Part shown: positions 43,501-64,000 of the stretch, piece after piece
How positions within the stretch are numbered: the stretch's first letter is position 1
Layout: each line of letters starts with the position of its first letter
DNA from: Lota lota
Lineage: Eukaryota; Chordata; Actinopteri; Gadiformes; Lotidae
Reading direction: 5' to 3'
Length of the DNA stretch: 64,000 bases
Assembly (NCBI GenBank): GCA_026745465.1
Contig: JACYXH010000352.1
Location: 630,001-694,000 of the forward strand
Notes under the pieces: model-generated
Told to the model about the DNA's origin: nothing
Seen by the model: the letters and a program-made list of their open reading frames with translations, nothing else
The model's database searches: none
Program-made: the position numbers and the translations under genes

Positions 43501-44040
43501 TCGGCGATGGTCGTTTCGCCCAAAATGTCCATCGGCAAGCGAGTTGTGATAATCCGTAGAAAACTCTGAGAGTTCCTTCTGGATGCTGCGAAGTGCCGAT
43601 TTATCCCATGATTCCCCATTGGAGTCCTTTTCGTCGCCATTTTCAAATATTCCCTCACGGCTTTTCTCCGTGGCGCTCAATGCCTTGAGGAAAGACGACA
43701 CCTGGGTCATACTCTGCTGCTGCCGTTTCCACGGCTGCGTGTCTTTCCCGCCATTGTTGCCGTGATGCCGCGACTGCCCTTGCTTTTTAGATTCCTTGGT
43801 CTTTTTGCGAGGCTCCCCCACTAAAGGCTTGTGACAGTTGAACGGTGAAAATCCGTAGGAGAACTCGTCGTTGTAAACAGCGTCGTCCCCCACACAAAGA
43901 CTTCGGAAGGCCCGGTCCGTCAGAGTGCTGACCTCGCGGTCGGCCTCGTCCATGAGCAGCTCGGTGAAGCCGTTGGGGAAGCGATGGTGCGGCATGCTGC
44001 CCGTCCGCTGGCCCGGGTGGCGCTTCTCCACGCAGGTCAT
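37591..44040 (-). CDS. cefip: Cardiac-enriched FHL2-interacting protein (C10orf71/CEFIP) homologue, 2149 aa
   Basis: One uninterrupted coding exon. An in-frame TGA lies 32 codons before the ATG with no ATG between, and ACCATGA is a good start context, so the start is firm. Visible parts: conserved N-terminus (LCVGDDAVYNDEFSYG), a LNIKNFFLHSEFSPF block near residues 203-245, a PPPPPKV repeat (about 314-335), long charged low-complexity regions, a basic RS/RH-rich stretch, and a C-terminal DUF4585-type block (about 2014-2085: LLQDPDSGQYFFVDMP, KTFYDPETGNYVQLPVQ). CEFIP is known in mammals as a Z-disc protein of heart and skeletal muscle that binds FHL2 and modulates calcineurin signalling. It is about 700 aa longer than my recollection of human CEFIP (1435 aa). 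C4orf54 and PROB1 share the C-terminal block, but the tmem273-vstm4 neighbours favour C10orf71. Confidence 0.88.
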   Translation of the reverse strand: MTCVEKRHPGQRTGSMPHHRFPNGFTELLMDEADREVSTLTDRAFRSLCVGDDAVYNDEFSYGFSPFNCHKPLVGEPRKKTKESKKQGQSRHHGNNGGKDTQPWKRQQQSMTQVSSFLKALSATEKSREGIFENGDEKDSNGESWDKSALRSIQKELSEFSTDYHNSLADGHFGRNDHRRHPSGDGSAKKSGKDISKVKNEKSTIKLRKLNIKNFFLHSEFSPFQMWRDINQFPFGREEIVTSISSDKIPKWYDSPLYRELAEVHRIDIFNAEDSQPCLKAMAKEPSLSAEGVEPCQRALPEPAPPPASKPHPPPPPPKVPPPPPKVPPPPPKVPPKPKVHLAEKRCSSDGSEVNAAPWRQNKSRSRNALPVNPPNVISPPQGRSSKTLVESVLQVKQEPKCVEVQAIEEVSSLASTPFSICQLMTPLIPSRQPTETSEILQLGLDLPLRPDSEAKLTSEMPIKRESYKSLASSILFNLKDNRKRVKSRYSPPKFRTSEMPDGSTQPPRKADVSHMGSEEYAPGFVTPAIFKEGWTSCSPVSKQANIPCVDPGKYDFCSPDSDYLITNLLQTKREAAGSRSLGEEKHLAHLMQMKNNRSPMTIKQNYPSLNLYKKAISADNGTGQLQVPQSALSVSPDNRRQLLKQIKEPLPDAPKGEAVNAGLSPNIVQRLSPKIAADVKVPSPHIQEKEGLACKPNLPENTSRSETQSKDFAQFIAVKDKDISSHPVSTMDVIKAARDAINAERNKASQSGHIKNIISEPQRNLSKRNTENSKEAIIENRSVIDQNHHCHQNKTDESDDHMSENTIVKRNPPPVPKRNFTKSDIIPTLDKLSDLPTPTDDYLIERDLCNAKNDCMPTNVSESVRKDARMKHAFSARQNNYIKSQRYAEMKKEQEEVHDEGKTKVRVGLGKKEEMMRDSEHIINDLHALKELERARRGDILDKAREKLGGINIDEEAKAKNDIISRELRNIKKGMLSMRGNTQAKRDMFTKKERELNKQDSFTKIDNHVILNKALINDNYDRAKMALEEVISERQKYKSLKENDTDPLLAENTGTECDFALRQAQREMDLQYSTAAAKEILNGRMLALRDLELKERLGDLRDHNHIRNIMSQTETRPGAIHQLSGMIPLPGTNIVTGDLKKRLADNTKDLNNGIEKLDDKRHIPDLELKNNIVRPKTSEENGKHLFKENKDNPKKKDVPPIPPRSKKALIRKDDNNIKESESAMDGTEDDFSIKDSPKDKIPSITEINTDSEREEQNRDILTNKLGGNNEKTNSTVEGDPILSECIMSSELQTKNGCVSPREERRKEIKTYSQESPCSLGSPRKVKRKAPLRPDDAKPAEHLNQESIVITENTVTTNLIAAEADQTTKEKMILDQEAAIDIPRNIVSPLLLVNGNNINQSPPDQASLSSKSSYFSVESALHRNNEVYHSLDNLTAELEENDGEPMNVYGYLNTDSASTGTEHVPVWERETDDCKPLLKTPRTENEEPDQEVGRHRAGGGGDGGIDSLISQQTKGKIINSTPMSPTSTLSSPSLEIPALFIVKDNTFSNKPIKPVHLWLPKEHLNNSELGALNHVKKNLPLGSNTAITSSNSSQNIVTSFAPDEVSPQNSPLNSLSPSSVSNDSNLRKSQFGPTLTVPREEDRNSRVSPLSDGVESLATSTADTGDDLVSGTTVTEDRDKVSKTPSERSGSPSSASGSQSGPSKPPPVLPKSEKALMKAMKLTTRRIKKEEGQRKPSQKLSNSSRKHRAVKDSTDNPKNIQTEDKPSIHSRRHSEKLSQSVNKEHVQKNEDTNHPNESSHNHRPTKTDEAQYPQGDQSSDRLDHSQVDRSSYKTGKQDRKESSGRGVERLPDVVLTEREGRSSDRHHHPRDKPDHRNYSSDRVISNVPVYKAHVSERPAVDRQFKRSQSVDRYVGDHVARRASADMSVNISEKTESRNQRIEKSIMEELQQRGRTKDRAGRGGNVIVKRSHSIDTYASEAPRPSNLSRQSSYNGQQLSRQSSVEHTIVSQSIPMTQRKLLQDPDSGQYFFVDMPIQVKTKTFYDPETGNYVQLPVQPPEGAIPQASTVDVLNTPMVLYHGFVPVPMTSISHKSVVQASQMEQKEFERRQNERSRQVYSNEGRPYLEPVFGQHDHMLGEFLGVEELDCAS
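43037..43099 (-). repeat. Coding 21-bp minisatellite (PPPPPKV x3) in cefip
   Basis: Three perfect tandem copies of a 21-bp unit (plus strand GGGACCTTGGGTGGAGGAGG plus C). Each adds seven residues, so copy-number change keeps the frame. Confidence 0.9.
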
Positions 44041-44194
44041 GGTGCGACAATCGTCTGACTGTACGACGGCCTGAGTTTCCTGTGTGTATCCGTCACGTCT
44101 CCCCTTTGAGCTGACTGCGTGTAGTCCAACGAACCATCAGCTGACTGTCCATTCAGGTCCCCATGAGGAGAAGTAGGTTGGATATCACTGCTTC
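44041..44194 (-). other. cefip 5' UTR part of the coding exon
   Basis: From the acceptor CTATTTTTAG (44195-44204, minus strand) to the ATG. Contains the in-frame upstream stop TGA. Confidence 0.6.
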
Positions 44195-45814
44195 CTAAAA
44201 ATAGAATCCGGTTTTAGACAAAGCATGGACTACTTATCTAGTCACATATCATTATATGTGAGAATTTATTGAATTACATTTGTGAGTGTGCGTGTGTGTC
44301 CAAGTGTCTGCATATGCTAAAAAATAAATAAACTTGTGTGGTGTGCAGTTGACCTTTGTGTACAAAGCATGTGCAAAAGTTGACTATGTGTCGCTATGAG
44401 CATGGTAGACAAACACTCCACAGCTCCGGGGCTATTTTAAGCCAAGCAAGGTGCTTAAAGCTAGGGTAGAGACTGGTGACTAGCATAATGAGGCTGTGAA
44501 TCCATATTTGAACGTTTTTCTTCCATTTCCATTGAACCAGGGTCACTATCCAGTATCACAGTATGTGATAATGTTAATCACTTAATTCTTTACAAGCAAG
44601 TTGCAAAGCAAATTGTTGTGACAATCATTTGTGCTAGTTAGTGTCAAGCACAGCACCCTTGCAATGTGAGGAAATCATTGTATCATTTATAGTGCGCCTT
44701 AACAGCTGCTGCCCTAGCTTACTTTAGCTATCTGGCTGAGGGCCTGGAATAGCACATTAACCCATTTATATATCCTGACCTAGGAGCCTACATTGACAGT
44801 CAACTCTTTAGCTATTCCCACGCAACCAGTACACTCCATGAAAGAAGATAGGTAGCCAATTGGAACAAAGATGAACACAAACACTCTTAAATTGCTGACA
44901 CTTATATCCTGGGCCATTTTATGTCTTAGTTTAAAATAAATCTTAACTGGTGAACTGGTTGAACTGGTTCATATGTTAAAAAAAAAGCATGCATTTGTGA
45001 AAAGTTAGGATTCATCATACCTTGACTGCTTTATAACATTCAAATGACTTGGCCTTTTCAAATATATCCAGCTACATTTTGCGAGCTATAATTAATTCTC
45101 AATATATTGTTGTTTAACAAACACACTTCCTGTTGTTAGCTAGAATTAATGTTAAACCTATTAGGACCCTTAACCATAACAAAGCTACTTGTTGCTAGTT
45201 ACAATACATTTCCCACATATAAGGACATTTTTACTGTAACCAGCTACCTGTTGCTAGCTTGATATCAGTGAAATTACTGTATTGACCCCAAGAAATATAA
45301 TGCTTTCCAGTACGACTTTGGCTGTATTTAGTTATTTTCCAGTGCTCTGAACCTGATACCAGTTCTGCACCAAGGTGCTTTCCCACCAGTCTCCGCTGGT
45401 GTATTTATACTCAATGACCTGGATCTGCACCCACGCAGTGGTAACAGTGTTGTATTATATGTAGTTACTCCCACACAGGTATATCTATTACTATCTGAGA
45501 CATTAACAATAATTGATTACTTCTGTAAAGTACCTTCACTTTTATAGTAGTTGAAAGTATATCAATCATGGTTTGAGAAACTTTCTAAATGTATTGTTAG
45601 TTCATCTCAGAATAATAATAAAAAAGAGAAGCAACATAATAAAAAAGGTATTTTGTCTTAACACGTAAATAGCACACAATAAGCATTCATGCTAATTACA
45701 TTCTACATGCGTCCTTGTTTTGGTTATGTCCATAGTTGGACAGGTATCCCATGGTAGCATCAGTGTGCACGTAGGCCATCTTCTGACTGCTAAACCGTTT
45801 AACTAATATCTCAC
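44195..45814 (-). other. Likely cefip 5' UTR intron
   Basis: Donor GTGAGATA reads down from 45814 on the minus strand, with the acceptor at 44195-44196. About 1.6 kb of AT-rich sequence with no other feature seen. Confidence 0.4.
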
Positions 45815-45902
45815 CTTCCAAATGTGTCTTCCATGTGGAGGTCGAGTGAATCCAAAGGGCAATAACTGAAAGTCCTTAGTCGGTAATATCGATCCAAACA
45901 AC
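45815..45902 (-). other. Putative non-coding 5' exon of cefip
   Basis: Bounded on the minus strand by acceptor TTTTTTGCCAACAG and donor TGGAAG|GTGAGA. A further donor AAA|GTGAGT at 46045 could end a first exon starting near 46100. Splice-site reading only. Confidence 0.35.
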
Positions 45903-46129
45903 CTGTTGGCAAAAAAGTGATGTTAATAATTCACGCTTTGGGAAACAAATAAAACAACCTGCTTATTCACATTCATTTTCTTGCTCTGAAATTCAAACAA
46001 AACAAACCAACTGACAAAGAAACAAACAAACCAAATGAAACTCACTTTACTGATTGAAGCCCTCATCTCCATGTTCAAAAGCACTGCAGGCACCCGTCTC
46101 GCTGTCAGATACTGAGATACTGAAATAGA

Positions 46130-47569
46130 CACACCCGTTGGTGTGGCCTAACTTGAGTAGGAACTCTGGAGCTTGCTAGCTTGCCCACATTGGAACTGCC
46201 AGTGGGTGTCGAGTGGCAGTTGCAAGGGAAGGCAGCGACGGCATGGCCAGAAGTGAGGAAGATGAAATGGACACTGTCATTGGCTATTTTTGTGTCAAGG
46301 CTGTATTGGCTTAGAGAGTGCCATAGGGCACTGCTGTTGGATGGGTGGACGTTAAGCACCTTTACCTTTTGAAAGATGACAAAAGTTGTTGGGTATGTGT
46401 TATTTGAGGTTTCTCAGAGAAGGCGTGGTGGGGGAGAGGGGTGGGGAGTCGTTGAAGGGGATCGCAATCCTTCAGGATAAGCAACTGACAAAATGCATAT
46501 TGTTTTACATTTGTTAAAAGAAAAAGTTGAATACCCCTCAAATTAACACATAAAGACCCAAACAAAGCCCGAACCACAGTGTGACCACAACTAATAGTGG
46601 AGAGTGATTGCTTGGGTTTGGGAAACAGACACTTGACCCTGTGTTTATGTGCGACAGCTGATGTTATCCATGTAGCTTCTCCAGCCCCTGGTTCATGCTT
46701 TGTTTACATGACGGTCCTGTGCTCTCTAAAGCTTCCCATAACCCAGAAGGCTGGTTAAAGCACCAGCCCTCTGCAGTCCTTTATGCAGCTGTTGTTTCTG
46801 TTGGATATGGAAGGGGCCATTTTGTTTTGCTTCTTTTTTTTATTGTACCGTTGTGAGTCAGAGGAAGAGAGAGAAGCTGAGGTCATGCTTAAAGGTTGGC
46901 CCCTCAGCCACTCCTAAAGTGGTGAAAGTAGTACCACAGAACAGAGTGCATTAAAAAGAGGTATCTGCAAGTTTAATTAAAAAATAAGACCTTATTAATA
47001 CCAACTGAACGCAATTGAACACCAATGTCGAGGACACAAAAGGAATCAACCATCCGTAAAGTTCCAACCATAGGTTCTGTTCCAACTGCCCATTTGTGAC
47101 CAGAATCTGCCTGCCGACCCAGCGCCTTTGATTCTGGTGCCAGTAAAAGACGCCGCTCCCTGCAAGGCCACCACAACATATAAACGCCACAAAAACATGA
47201 CGTAATTATAAACACAAAAACATATGACTAATTGTTTATTTTCAGCGCCATACAGCCCCACACAATATAAGACCTATGCAGACTACTACCTTTTCAGGCC
47301 TTATATTTAACATTTGTGAATTCAAGACTTTTTAAGACTTCCAATACCTTGATTAAAAGAACACACATTTTTTTCATTGGTAGCACAACTGCCAAACTAG
47401 ATTGTATACTAGTTTAATGTCATCCATTTTGGTTTCAGCTAAATGACTGAATAGGAGTGAGCCTAATAGTCATTTGATGACGTTCAGGGCTGCCTCTGTG
47501 AGCCAGTCGATTCAGAATCTGCGTGAGACACCAGATGGGAAAGAAGGTGCCAACCACCACCACCAAAAC
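46130..47569. other. Gene-free stretch between cefip and tmem273
   Basis: Possible cefip promoter at its left end. Otherwise no exon or known repeat recognised. Confidence 0.5.
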
Positions 47570-53170
<5,601 letters not shown>

Positions 53171-53248
53171 TGTTTACTTCACAAGTATAACCCGACTGAC
53201 TGTTGTCTTTCATTTCCATGCATGTATTGGTGTTAATGAGTGTGTTAA

Positions 53249-53254
53249 ATTAAA
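53249..53254 (+). terminator. Poly(A) signal of tmem273
   Basis: ATTAAA 79 bp after the stop codon. Confidence 0.5.
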
Positions 53255-55065
<1,811 letters not shown>

Positions 55066-55394
55066 TCAATGTGTGTCCTTGAATGTGCTCAGCCATCTGT
55101 CTCCATGTGTGCATGCACGCCTCCATGTGTGTGCGTTTGCACATCATGCACACGTCTCGTGCCAATGTATGTTTTCACTAAGAGTGCCACAAAGGAGGAG
55201 TTGGAGAAGGGGAGGCGTGTGGGAGGGTGCAAGTCCCAGGCTAGCTGTGGACCCGCCCCCCCCCCGGGTCAGATTACACCCGGCTGTCAGCAGAGGGCCA
55301 GGAGCAGAGGAGCAGCGAAGGAACCTCCAGATTGCTTCTCCCCTCTCAGTGGATCCATCTCGCTGGATGTTTATGGAGGCTTCAGCCGTGGAAA

Positions 55395-63916
<8,522 letters not shown>

Positions 63917-64000
63917 GTGAGTCTGCTCACCCCCCAGCCCCCACCCCCCACCCATACCCCTACCCCAGATCAAATCTCAAAGTCCATAAAGGAGGCTTTC

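Noticed and set aside
37596-43765. Plus-strand open frames opposite cefip
   Set aside because: Antisense shadows of the 2149-aa coding exon.
37591-44040. Assignment as C4orf54 or PROB1
   Set aside because: They share the C-terminal DUF4585-type block, but the adjacent tmem273 and vstm4 fit the C10orf71 locus.

Overview
The window looks like teleost fish nuclear DNA. It has split vertebrate genes with consensus GT-AG introns, a very high load of long dinucleotide microsatellites (TG/CA, CT/GA) and poly-C/poly-G runs, tRNA-derived SINEs with the fish-type tail 'GGATAAAAGCATCTGCTAAA', and a short palindromic 'GCTCAAA...GGGAACACTT' element that is common in teleosts. I cannot name the species. 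I see no bacterial genes, no tRNA or rRNA genes, no CRISPR, and no retroviral or LTR element.

Left part (1-34 kb): a gene desert as far as I can read. It opens with a promoter-like patch (about 480-800: CCAAT box, CRE-like site, and an inverted repeat with an HNF4-like half). A remarkable ~2.45 kb octamer satellite (838-3290) follows. After that come microsatellites, homopolymers, minisatellites (9450-9655, 12530-12850, 23310-23630, 31160-31652, 31941-32024), SINE copies and DNA-transposon remnants (a hAT BED finger at 20.1-20.35 kb, a Harbinger/MADF-like piece at 22.9-23.3 kb, a MITE at 27.9 kb).

Right part (34-64 kb): four genes. (1) 34371-36331 (+): a complete five-exon BMP-family TGF-beta ligand of 389 aa with signal peptide, furin site and cystine knot, best matching ADMP (anti-dorsalizing morphogenetic protein). 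(2) 37591-44040 (-): a single 2149-aa coding exon, the fish counterpart of CEFIP/C10orf71, with non-coding 5' exons upstream. It is convergent with the ligand gene. (3) 49391-53170 (+): a five-exon, 119-aa single-pass membrane protein, tmem273. (4) 55395-63916 (+, runs off the right edge): seven exons of vstm4, an Ig V-set membrane protein and the precursor of peptide Lv. The order and relative strands of VSTM4, TMEM273 and C10orf71 match human 10q11.23 as I remember it, which supports the three assignments. The genes share no obvious pathway; this is a conserved syntenic block.

Best leads: the (TG)67 tract that directly abuts the splice acceptor of the vstm4 transmembrane exon, whose skipping would be in frame and would remove the membrane anchor; the ADMP-like gene in a block where mammals have none; and the octamer satellite with its ~615-bp higher-order period.
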